NCBI GenBank assembly: GCA_032718475.1
Contig: JAUCBJ010000086.1
Location: 1-49,969 of the forward strand
DNA from: Nemertoderma westbladi
Taxonomy: Eukaryota; Xenacoelomorpha; Nemertodermatida; Nemertodermatidae
DNA: 49,969 nt
Direction of reading: 5' to 3'
Shown here in pieces: positions 1 through 9,329 of the stretch. Below the pieces are notes generated by a model that saw only the letters and a list, made by a program, of their open reading frames with translations, was not told the origin of the DNA and did no database searches. The position numbers and the translations under genes were made by a program. How positions within the stretch are numbered: the first letter of the stretch is position 1; every line of letters starts with the position of its first letter.

Positions 1-703
1 GTTGTTCGGCCTCCTGTTCGCGTTGTTCGGCCTGCCGTTCGGCCGCTTGTTCGGCCTCTCGCTTTTGTGTCTCGGCGGCTAATACATCTTGCTCGGCTTG
101 CAGTTGAATATACTCATCTTCCATCCGAGCTTTGAGGGCTAATGCCTTCCGTTCTCGCAGTTGGTCTCGGAGTGGCGGCGCCCCTTGAGAACTGCGCGCT
201 GAGCCGGATATTTCGCTCCTAGCGCTGGAGTGCTGATCTCTAACGGACCCCGTTCTCTTTCGATGTACTGCTGTCCTGATGCTGGAGGATCGTACCGATT
301 CCGCGTCTGTTCTTTCGGCCCTCTTGTAATACTGTTCCTCATAGCCTCTCACAAGGCTGAGGGTCCTCCGGTGTTGTTTGCGGAACCCATCTAGATGTAC
401 AACGTGTTCTTCCAACTTGGGGTAGTTTTCCAGATCGGTGGGGGGAACGAGCTCTTGGTACGCCTGTATCATTCTTTCGTACCGCTGTAGGATATTTCGG
501 ATACTTTGAAGCTGAGTTTGTACCTCATTGAGGGGGGTTTTGACTCCCTTGAGTTGTTTCTCCATCCGTTGATATGCTCGGGTTACTCCGCCTTTAAGAG
601 CCCCTAACCGACGGGTCATGTTCTTGACGTTTGGTACCTCGTCGGCTTCCGAGTCTGTGTGGTGATCCATCTCGTCGGTATCGGATACGTTATTTGTGGT
701 CAT
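1..703 (-). CDS. BEL/Pao-like retrotransposon gag, N-terminal part, cut by window edge
   Basis: An open frame starts at the ATG at 703-701 and stays open to base 1, about 234 codons, so the C-terminus lies outside the window. The protein begins acidic (NNVSDTDEMDHHTDSEADE). It then has a basic/helical block (RRLGALKGGVTRAYQRMEKQ) followed by LQSIRNILQRYERMI, a Ser/Arg-rich linker, and a strongly charged coiled coil rich in EAEQ and AERQAEQ. The order 'R-L-x-LKGxVTR helix, then Gln/Glu coiled coil' is the usual look of the gag N-terminus of BEL/Pao LTR elements. This is family resemblance by eye, not a search result. The ATG overlaps the TGA of the preceding small ORF as ATGA. A probable LTR lies just upstream at 896-1201. 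No protease, RT or integrase is visible because the window ends. Gypsy-type gag is the alternative. Confidence 0.5.
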   Translation of the reverse strand, partial: MTTNNVSDTDEMDHHTDSEADEVPNVKNMTRRLGALKGGVTRAYQRMEKQLKGVKTPLNEVQTQLQSIRNILQRYERMIQAYQELVPPTDLENYPKLEEHVVHLDGFRKQHRRTLSLVRGYEEQYYKRAERTDAESVRSSSIRTAVHRKRTGSVRDQHSSARSEISGSARSSQGAPPLRDQLRERKALALKARMEDEYIQLQAEQDVLAAETQKREAEQAAERQAEQREQEAEQ

Positions 704-891
704 TGTAACGCCTCGTCGATGGCGAGATACGCGATGTCGTAAAACAGTTCTTCGTAGGTATTGTACTCAGCTTGGACCACCCGAACAGTAATCCTGAATC
801 GTCCAACGTTCGTTCCTTGTACCTCAACTTCGACGTGCCAGATTCCTGGCTCAACTTGAATTATATCAATGGGTGTGATCGATACTTCCAT
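700..891 (-). CDS. Small leader ORF (63 aa) upstream of gag
   Basis: A 63-codon ORF starts at 891, five bases inside the inner edge of the putative LTR, and ends with TGA at 702-700. The stop overlaps the gag start codon in an ATGA arrangement. The predicted peptide is compact and beta-rich (PGIWHVEVEVQGTNVGRFRITVRV) with an acidic end (YDIAYLAIDEALQ). I do not recognise the family. The tight overlap suggests translation by termination-reinitiation, which is inference. It could also be a chance ORF in the leader, but its position exactly between LTR and gag argues for a real element ORF. Confidence 0.35.
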   Translation of the reverse strand: MEVSITPIDIIQVEPGIWHVEVEVQGTNVGRFRITVRVVQAEYNTYEELFYDIAYLAIDEALQ

Positions 892-895
892 TCCC

Positions 896-1201
896 TGTTA
901 ACAACTCTCCCGAATTGTGATCTGCCGACTACGAGTTGGTTAGATCGAGTTTGTTGTTTAATTAAACCACGACTTTGTCTCAACTCAAATACCAGAGTTT
1001 CCTCGTAGTGGGTGCTGGCAAGCACGTAGAGAGTTTTTGAAGAGTATTGAAGGATTCTCAACTTCCACCAGTTGAAGTTGACCGTAATTATCCTTAATTT
1101 TGACACCGTGTCAAAATTAACCGCATTAATTATTCTTAATTTTGTTGCCGTTATTCCTACACCAGGGGGAAAAACGCCGATGCTGGAGACGTGACTTAAC
1201 A
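896..1201 (-). mobile_element. Probable 5' LTR of the BEL/Pao-like element
   Basis: The 306-bp segment is bounded by TGTTAA on one side and TTAACA on the other, the TG...CA form with a 6-bp terminal inverted repeat typical of LTRs. It lies immediately upstream of the leader ORF and gag. It contains two hairpins: a 13-bp-arm palindrome around 1096-1122 (TTAATTTTGACAC and its complement around one base) and an 8-bp-arm one around 1059-1080. The matching 3' LTR would lie outside the window, so the boundary cannot be confirmed and no primer-binding site is clearly recognised. Confidence 0.4.
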
Positions 1202-1529
1202 GACCACCGAGCCCCGGCCAGTCACCGGATATTGATTGTGGGGAGGGAATATTTCTAAGATGCAAGTTTGCGGTTGAGAAAAGCTGCATTAGTTGGATAT
1301 ACTCTTTAATGTAACTTCCTCTAGTTGAAAACCTGATTAAGAATAATTTTGGGCTTCCCCAAATCAATATACACCAAATATTCACAATAATTATACACGA
1401 TAATATAAATCCCTACGGTATATTATTTAATAACCCGCTGTTCGCTCAGAATTTTAGCCTACCTAATGTTCCCCAGATTTTCCCTCAGTCCTAGTCCTAG
1501 TGCCGTAGTGTCGGTGTCGGTCGACCCTG
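1202..1529. other. Non-coding stretch, nothing recognised
   Basis: AT-rich flank outside the putative LTR. The overlapping minus-strand ORF of 174 codons (861-1385) crosses the LTR and has no recognisable domain, so I treat it as chance. No RNA gene or repeat is recognised. Confidence 0.4.
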
Positions 1530-2460
1530 TCGCGTGTCCGTTCCACCCCTCACGCACCCCGAAGGGAACGATCATCGAGAACCAGCACGGCTTGGCTAAG
1601 GGTCGGTCCAGTCGGTAGACTCTGTCGCGTATCCGTACCACCCCTCTCGAACCCCGAAGGGTTCGGTCATCGAGAACCAGTACGGCTTGGCTAGGAGTCT
1701 GTCGTGTCGGTGGACCCGTTCGCGTGTCCGTTCCACCCCTCACGAACCCCGAAGGGTTCGATCATCGAGAACCAGAACGGCTTGGCTAGGGGTCCGTCAG
1801 TTCATCACAGAAACCCAACCACCTAGGCTTTCCGAGTCCTTTTCAGGCTCGTAGTCGCTTCGGCAGCCGAGAAACTGCTCCGAACAGTCGGTAGGCCAGT
1901 AGAGTCTAGTCGAGTCTAGTCCTTTGTCTTTCGACCCCATCGCGTGTCCGTTCCACCCCTCACGAACCCCGAAGGGAACGATCATCGAGAACCAGAACGG
2001 CTTGGCTAAGGGGTCTGTCGTCGGTTCCCGTCGCAAATCACAGTCAAGCAGTCAGCGTTCCGAGTCCTTTTCAGGCTCGTAGTAGCTGCAGTTGACCCGA
2101 GACCGCTAAGGGCAGTCCTTGTCAAACCAGTCCTGTGGCCAGCCCTTTCGCATGTCCGTCCCACCCCTCACGAACCCCGAAGGGATCGGTCATCGAGAAC
2201 CAGTACGGCTTAGGTCAGGGGGCAGTCTTAAGTTGGCCACCTGTTCGCGTGTCCGCTCCACCCCTCACGAACCCCGGGGTTCGATCATCGAGACCCAGAA
2301 CGGCTTGGCTACTAAGGGGCCGTCGGTGCCCGTCGCAAATCCCTGACACAAGCAGTCAGCGTTCCGAGTCCTTTTCAGGCTCGTAGTAGCTGCCGTTGGC
2401 CAGGGACCGCTAAGGGCAGTCCTTGTCCTTTAGGCCTGGCACATTACCAAATCCACCCCT
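1530..2460. repeat. Imperfect tandem/interspersed repeat cluster, units of about 96 bp
   Basis: Six copies of a unit containing CCACCCCTCACGAACCCCG and ATCATCGAGAACCAGAACGG occur near 1536, 1632, 1728, 1947, 2157 and 2260. Where spacing grows to about 210 bp a second module appears (CGAGTCCTTTTCAGGCTCGT near 1829, 2057 and 2361; GCTAAGGGCAGTCCTTGTC near 2107 and 2411). Each unit centres on a small inverted repeat, CGAACCC-CGAA-GGGTTCG or a variant. The cluster is GC-richer than its surroundings and has no convincing coding frame. The small ORFs on both strands simply follow the repeats. Confidence 0.8.
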
Positions 2461-3449
2461 ACAGGCAGCAGGAAGTTGGCCAGGGCCTAATAGTACTCAG
2501 GCTAACCTGAATACTGCTTGCATTTTCCATCCCCCCTGGCCCTTATAACTATGAAATTATTCCCGTACCCTGTAAGTTGCCCCAAAGTTCGCCCATAAAT
2601 CGCCCCCAGTTTATTGAATGTGCCCAAAACCCATGGTCCCGCACCCAGTAGTAATATCGGAATAATCAATTTTAATAAAATACAAAAATATTCAACTCGC
2701 GTTATGGAAAGTTGAAATACCGCGAACAATTATATTGCCATTGCCGATGTTCTCATTCTGTTGTTTCTACTGTACTTTTTAAATTACTTTGATCTCTCCC
2801 TGCCATTTAATACAGTAACGTTTCTTAATGTCCTATATAATAAGGTTAATGGAATATAATGTTTACTATCCCTTTTTTAAAAGATAATATCAATTTAGTT
2901 TTTCCCATTTTTGAACCGTATCCGATCCTTTTTGTCCTTTTTTTGAACTGCATCCTATCCTCTTTTCCTTTTTTTTTGAAAATATAAATTCCTTTTTTTC
3001 ATTGATTTTTTGGCTGGGAGGGCTGAGGAGTATACTGCAGTACTGGTACAGTGGTACCGGTACGATAAGTGAAGCATGTATAGAAATGAATCAAGAGATC
3101 AGCTGGATACCAGCTGATCTACATTTAATACGAGCTATTTGAAATAATTCAACTGTTATTTAAATCGATCAATATATCAAGCGAAATAATTAAGTTTAAA
3201 AACATTATTTAAAACGACTAATAATATCAATCGTAATAATTCAGCATGGCAAAAATCATTTAATACGATCAATAATATCACTCGTATTAAATTATTAAAT
3301 ATTGATATTAAATATATGCCATAATATATGTAATATGCGACTGTGGAGATAATGTTGATCAAGGCTGTTATATTAAACAACTTCCTGAGGATATTGAACA
3401 AATTATTTTAGTCAAATTACATCAACTCATAATATCATTATCAATTAAA
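2461..3449. other. Intergenic, AT-rich, with a short hairpin and degenerate repeats
   Basis: No gene seen. An 11-bp-arm inverted repeat (AGATCAGCTGG / CCAGCTGATCT, 3-base loop) lies at about 3095-3119. It is followed at 3120-3330 by degenerate repeats of an 'ATTTAATACGATCAATAATATCA' kind of unit, possibly an old MITE cluster. This stretch is downstream of the receptor gene at 3450-5284 on the minus strand, so it should hold that gene's 3' UTR. Confidence 0.4.
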
Positions 3450-5284
3450 TTATGATATATCAGACTGATACATCAATACAGAATATGATATTATAAGACT
3501 AAATACTGTTAGTACTAATGATTTATCAACAATAAATATATTTAATATAGTGAATCCAAAATTATAGCTCTTTATAGTCTGAAACAAGAGTACCATCTTG
3601 TTAACCTCACTGCAGTTGTTGTAATCAATTTGAAAACCTTGAACAGCAAGCAACATAGATTGGTTGAAAGAATATTGATTTCCCAAATTCCACAACAACA
3701 ATCCAATGAGGAAAATCAGCTGTAGTCCAAATCCAATAAATGTTATAGGGAATGTTAGTTTTTTATTTCCGACGCTCTCACTTGTTCCCATCTTTATTCC
3801 TTGATAAAGGAAAAAACATAGGACAGGTATTTCAAGTGTTAATACAAAACCAGACCATATATTTATTAATTTGTCACGTTTCTGCAAAAGCACATTGAGA
3901 TTACAAATCCTAAAGTTGATGAATGACAAAATGTGTGCATTTAAGCCGCCCTTGTTGTTAACATAACACTGAATTTCACTGACAAGTAAGGAAAAATCTT
4001 CATAACTATCATTGACTAAGAGCAATGCAAATACATAAAAACCATAAAATACAACTGTGGTATATAGAGATGCCAGGCTCCTTGGTGTAATCCAAATGGT
4101 CCATTGGTCAACATTAAATGGCTGGATAGTTATCTCTAGAACATGCATATATGTGTATTCATGGAAAGCAATGCAAAATGATATCATTGAAAGTGACCCT
4201 GATAGTAAATAAAAGCTCATTAGTGTGATTTTTAAATAATATCTCTTATGTTTTATTGTATCTTTAACAGATCCATTAATTGCCAACATCTGTGGGGCGA
4301 GCCACGAAGTGAGCGAAGCCTTAGCATATGGGTGCCATTCTTGGCGAGTTGTCTATCGTCGTCGTCGTCTGTCGTCGTAAACTTTTGATCGCTAATAACT
4401 AGGTTATTTCTTGATGAAATTAAACGAAACTTGTTATGTATGTAGTCCGTCAAAAGTTTAGAAAGAATCTGAAGTTTGGTCAAAAACGAACGAACGCAAC
4501 GAGGCTCAAGATGAGGACGAGTATTGTGTTGAAGACTTCTGACTAACGGCAGACAACTCACTAATGGTGACCATATGCAAAAGGCTTTGCTCACTTCGTG
4601 CTGCTCGAAGGCCCCACGAACGTGTTTTATCTGCATACATTTGATTGTTTCCCTCTCCATTTTGCTGACTCCATCCATATGTGATTGTAATACTGCAAAG
4701 TAAGAGTTTCTGTAGTTTACAAAATACCACACAAGATATGACAATGCCCCCAAAGTACTAAAATTTGCTTGGACACATGCAATCATGAACTTTCCATCAA
4801 TACCACCAACCCTGTTGTATATATAAACACATGACACCATGTATGAAAATAAGTTGAAACAAATTAAAGAGAAGACAATTAGAGAATATATCCAATTATC
4901 ACAGATTTTCAAAACTATTTTGTTAAATGAAGAATCATATGTTAGTTGTTTGAAAACACAATCGGGCAAATCCTTTCTCCATCGCAAACCTGCAACTAAC
5001 AGCAATATCATACTTAGGCGTGACTTTCTTCTTGTTTCTAAAGTATCACCACTGTCGATTTTACCATTGATCGCATCGACAACATTATTATCCTCATTTG
5101 AGGGATTGTTTTTGACAATTATTTCTATTCCCATTTCACATTCTGTACTAGAAGCTTGCAAATTGTTATCTGAGATATTTAAGTTTATTTCACCAGATTC
5201 TAGTACAGATCCAGCCATTGTAATCAGATAAGAAAGATTCATACAAGAGCTATTACTATGGTATTGTAAAACCTTTAATATCAT
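3450..5284 (-). CDS. Gustatory-receptor-like (GRL) seven-transmembrane protein, two exons
   Basis: Exon 1 is 5284-4622 (221 codons, from the first in-frame ATG; a start further in at MAGSV is also possible). The intron is 4621-4290 (GT...AG), and exon 2 is 4289-3450 (279 codons plus stop), for 500 residues in one frame. After an acidic N-terminus of about 120 residues I see seven hydrophobic segments near residues 133-155, 165-190, 238-263, 292-315, 365-386, 403-424 and 477-496. The last ends SYSVLMYQSD, which resembles the 'TY-five hydrophobics-Q' signature of the insect gustatory receptor / invertebrate GRL superfamily. These proteins form ligand-gated cation channels in insects; in other invertebrates the role is mostly unknown. 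The long N-terminus would be cytoplasmic in this family. The intron is nearly identical to a TIR transposon (4292-4617). Without splicing the receptor is truncated in the loop after TM2. A pseudogene hit by a transposon is the alternative. Confidence 0.62.
4292..4617. mobile_element. TIR DNA transposon (non-autonomous) forming the receptor intron
   Basis: The ends are inverted copies of each other over about 60 bp. On the plus strand the element starts GTGGGGCGAGCCACGAAGTG. Read from the other side it starts GTGGGGCCTTCGAGCAGCAC, then both continue GAAGTGAGC(A/G)AAGCC, GCATATGG and GAGTTGTC. The 8 bp on each side, CAACATCT and GAACGTGT, match at 5 of 8 positions, which could be a decayed 8-bp target-site duplication as in hAT or P elements. 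There is no transposase. The same terminus recurs at 7334, 9309 (inverted), 25806 and 26801. Confidence 0.65.
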
Positions 5285-5400
5285 CTATATTATATAAAAT
5301 AATTTAATTAAGAAGAAAGTGTGAGGGAATATGACTGTAGGGTATGAGACGAGGCGTTCTTAAAGAACGAATGCCTTGGTGTACGATCAAGTTGTTTTAG

Positions 5401-5697
5401 TATATAATAATAGGCCTAATATGTTAAAAATTCAAAAGATGACAACTTATGTGATCTATCACTAAAAATTGAAATTACTATTATTAGCTTTCGATAGCTC
5501 TCTATATCTTTTTCAAATAAACGATATTCTAGTATTATTGCACTACAAATGAAAGAAATAATGATAATTCTAGAATATCGTTTATTTGAAAAAGATAGAG
5601 AGAGCTATCGAAACCTAATAATAGTAATTTAAATTTTTAGTGATAGATCATATAAGTTATCATCTCTTGACTTTTTAAAATATTATTATTATTATAT
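5401..5697. mobile_element. Long foldback element (MITE) with about 135-bp arms
   Basis: The left arm (about 5401-5535) and right arm (about 5560-5697) are near-perfect inverted copies. Examples are GATCTATCACTAAAAATT against AATTTTTAGTGATAGATC and CAAATAAACGATATTCTAG against CTAGAATATCGTTTATTTG. Only about 25 bp of loop separates them. No ORF. It lies just upstream of the receptor gene's first exon. Transcribed, it would fold into one long hairpin. Confidence 0.85.
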
Positions 5698-7069
5698 AAA
5701 ATAAATATATAATATAAATATATAGTATAAAATATTTTCAATGACAAATGTAGTTCATTGTGGTTAACTAACTTAATATTTATTTAATGGTTGATTACAA
5801 AATGTAAAACTACCCTAAAGAGATATAACTGTTGAATTAAAGGAAATGTTTCCAACACAAAACTTTAAAATGAATATAACATACATTAGTAGCCATTTGA
5901 AATACATGGATGAATGGGTTAATATAGTTTAGTGATTTCACCACCATTCATACCACCCAAGAGTAAGTTAAGCATGATACACTTTGTATTGCAGTGGGCT
6001 ATGCTATGTGGTTTCATTAATATATTAATAGTAGAATCAATTATTTGACTTATTGCTGTAGTTTGACAAGTTCCATTAATGGATCTCCAATCTCGTGGTA
6101 TACCAGTTGAATAAATAAGTGATATCCTGTCCACTCATCATTCATTATCATTACTGTAAAATAGTTCAACTTGCGCTAACTCTATATTCACTTAACCCTT
6201 GCCATTCGGCATTTGTGAAAGGATTTTGGCGCAGCCTATCGTTGCTAGAACTTTTCCAAGTGAAAACCTTTTGGGGATCTAGAACGTGATGCCGTCTCAA
6301 ACGAGTCACTGACGAGTAGGTCTTGTTAAAATATGTTAAGTAAATATTCCAGCCTTTATTCGTTCCAGGTAGGGCAGTAGGCCTAATGTGAATATACAGT
6401 ACAAAGTAACCTCTTCCGACAAAGGGAAAAAACAATGGACCGGTAAAAGCTTCAAAAAACCTCTGTATCTAAATATTGAGATCAGGGAAAGGGGGACTTT
6501 ATTATTGGGGATATAAAAGTGTTCCTTGTACTAACTTTATGAAAAAAAAATATAAAACATAAAATAACATAAATGATCTGTAACCGTCCCAACCGTTTAG
6601 AGTTGATGCAGAACTCACACATTGGCACTGTATACGTATAGGGGAGGTATTGGACAGGGGAGGTACCGTGCAGACAAGAAAGACAGCAGCTCTCATGAAT
6701 ACTAGTACTGGTACTCCAACCGTGATATCTGCCCTATTTGTCTCTAGAACATTGGACTACTGTAGTGCTGAAAGTTGCATGTTGAAAGTTGACTGTTTAT
6801 GTGTGAACGTCCCCATAGGCTACAATATGATAATATCTTTTAATTGAAATTTGAATGTTGAAAGATGAAAGCTCGTGTGTGACCCGGGCCTTAATGTGTC
6901 TGGAATTGATCTACTGGTAAAAACGTAGTATTCTATAAATATTGTAAAAATACTCTAAAAATACTCCTATCTTTCATATCATATCAACATGCACTGATTG
7001 CTCCCAATTCCACCACGAGCTCCAGTAATGACACCATCAATAAAATGGCATATAATGGATTCCCCGTAT
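5698..7069. other. Intergenic; unassigned short ORFs only
   Basis: No recognisable gene. On the minus strand, 5919-6134 (71 codons) and an overlapping frame starting at about 6150 (MNDEWTGYHLFIQLVYHEIG...) look more protein-like than their surroundings. Neither has a domain I can name, and the frames are interrupted within 100 bp. A decayed exon or transposon fragment is possible. Confidence 0.3.
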
Positions 7070-7332
7070 TTAGTTCCAATTTAAGACTCATGCGAATTTA
7101 GTTCCAATGGAAACGAATTTAGTTCCAATTTTGGCGAATTTAGTTCCAATTTAGGCGAACTTAGTTCCAATAACTTGAGAAAAACGAGAACGAATTTAGT
7201 TCCAATGGATGCGAATTTAGTTCCAATGGATGCGAATTTAGTTCCAATGGATGCGAATTTAGTTCCAATGGATGCGAACTTAGTTCCAATGCAAGCGAAC
7301 TTAGTTCCAATGTAAGCTAATTTAGTTCCAAA
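7070..7332. repeat. Tandem repeat, about 21-bp unit
   Basis: About a dozen copies of a unit like GCGAATTTAGTTCCAATGGAT. The central copies (7195-7290) are nearly identical and the outer ones diverged. The array stops directly at a transposon-like terminus (GGGGCGAGCCAC) at 7334. The minus-strand ORF 7081-7500 only translates the repeat (IGTKFAS units). Confidence 0.9.
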
Positions 7333-7333
7333 G

Positions 7334-9321
7334 GGGCGAGCCACGTAGTTGGCGAAGAATCTGTTTAATGGCACTATTAGGTGGATGAGGTTAAATAATA
7401 ATTGTAAATAATTAACCCAAAACGCCCAACCTCCTAACCAAAACAATCTTATCCCTAACAACGCACAACCTCTTAACCAAAACAATCTTATCCCTAACAA
7501 TGCTCAACCTCTTAACCCAAACAATTCAATTAAATTCATTTATATTTAATCATTTAAAATGACCTTCATTGTAAAAAAAACAACGCCCAAGCTCTTAACC
7601 CAAACAACGCCCATCCACCTAAACTGGTAAATAGTGTATTTGGTGTGAAAATGGCACAATGTGCATGACTTGAGTATATAATACTACAGACTCAGTCAGT
7701 CAGTATCAGTATACTCGTTATTAATATATATTTCAAAATGTGTAATTATGTATGTAAATATGTAATTTTACCCCGCGTGGGGGTGTATATTATAATATTA
7801 AATGTGTAATTATACATTTAATTCATTAATAATAATTCGTTTTTAAAACTGACAGAAGGGTTTTACAACTATTTACAATTATTGTTGACCCTGACCCACC
7901 CCAAATAGTGGCCATACGCAATAGTGCTAGGCTAGTAGTACTGTAGTAGTTCTTGACCTTTTTTTATGTACAGTAGGAATCTGAATTGTTTCATTTATAA
8001 TTACATAGGATTGATAAAAAACCTAATATAAACATAAACAATATAAAAAAATGTCACTCAATAGCTGCCCTCAGCGTTGTTCATGATACCAGACTTGAGA
8101 GTGAACAATGCTGTACTGGAAAGTGTAGGGCTGACACGAAGCACAAAGTTAATTGGGGTGGTCTAGTGCATGGCAATCGTGAATGCACGTGAGTCCTTTA
8201 TAAATTATATATATGATGATAATTGGTAAATATCCTCAAGGATAGTTTTATTAAAAAATTTATTATAGCACTTAAATTAAAATGTTGAGTAAACATGTGA
8301 TGTGAGTAAAAGTATACAAGGGTGAACCCGGTGGAAAGCTAATCGAAGGGGTGAGCTCGTGGTGGGCAACGCCTCACAAGTCAAGGTTGATTACTGCCTT
8401 TATCTGGATTGTTCACAGCCTCTAAAATTGTGTTAAAAACCCTGAACTTTAGTAACGTGTGGTAACTGTGTCAGTTCTGTGGGTTGTGATATATATTATA
8501 TATATTATACATATCAATATTATATTTTGATATGTAATTAATTACCTGTGTTTTGATGCTTTTTATTTGCCTTTTATTAATACTTTTGTACAATTTGTGC
8601 AATTTTACTCACATAAACTAGAAAGCCAGCAAGCTGGCTGGAAGGAGCCCGGGGGAAAAATCCTAGCCAAGACTAATTACAAAGAACTGTCAGTCAGCAG
8701 TAAGTAAACTTCAATTCAATTCAATTTTCAATTCAATTCAATTTATTTAATTCCTTCAATTGGTTGGGGTGCACTCTTTACATTTGCAATTTACAATATT
8801 AATTTTGTTAGTAAGCTTTTTAAATAATTTTTTTATATATATTTCTAATGTTATTAGTTCATTTTTTGTTTTCCAGAGTAGTGCATTGATTAGTGTTGGC
8901 AACTCACAACAAAGGCCAATTGGGAGGAGGGAGTGGGGTGCGGGGAGTGGAGTGGAGGGGAAGGGAAGGGAGGGGAGGGGGGGGGGGGTGTTAAGCCTAA
9001 CCAACCAAACAAGACTATTGATAGGTTGCAATATATATTCCAGTGATTATTGATTGTTATATTTGAGTTAATTTATTTTTGTTTAAATTTACTTTACTAT
9101 ATATTAATTAACTAGAATTGTATTTATAATTTTATTTGCTTTGATTACTTAATTAGGTGGTTGCGAAGCCTATCAATTTAGTTCATTTAATAGGTTTTTT
9201 TTTAATTTCTTTCCTAGGGAATTTTTTGATTTGCTTTGTTTAATGTCGTTATCCAACGAGTTCCAGACTATTGTCTAAAATTGTCTAAACTGCAAGGCGT
9301 GAGGCTAGCTGACTTTGTGGC
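7334..9321. mobile_element. Possible TIR element bounded by GGGGCGAGCCAC termini
   Basis: GGGGCGAGCCACGTAGTTGG starts at 7334 and its inverted form, TGGCTCGCCCCAC, ends near 9321. These match the ends of the 4292-4617 element. The roughly 2-kb interior has no transposase frame. It holds short repeats at 7401-7510 (two copies around AACCAAAACAATCTTATCCC), an (ATTCA)n stretch near 8710-8745 and a purine tract at 8930-8990. I see no convincing target-site duplication, so the two ends may belong to different insertions. Confidence 0.35.
8928..8989 (+). repeat. G-rich purine tract with G-quadruplex potential
   Basis: A polypurine stretch with repeated runs of three or more G (GGGAGGAGGGAGTGGGG and onwards), finishing in an uninterrupted G run. 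It is intergenic and in no gene. The overlapping ORFs on both strands are low-complexity artefacts. Confidence 0.75.
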
Positions 9322-9329
9322 TCGCCCCA

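Noticed and set aside
861-1385. 174-codon minus-strand ORF over the putative LTR
   Set aside because: It spans the LTR boundary and hairpins and shows no domain or codon regularity.
5919-6170. A conserved small gene on the minus strand
   Set aside because: Two overlapping frames look protein-like for 30-70 codons, but I recognise neither and see no splice or start context.
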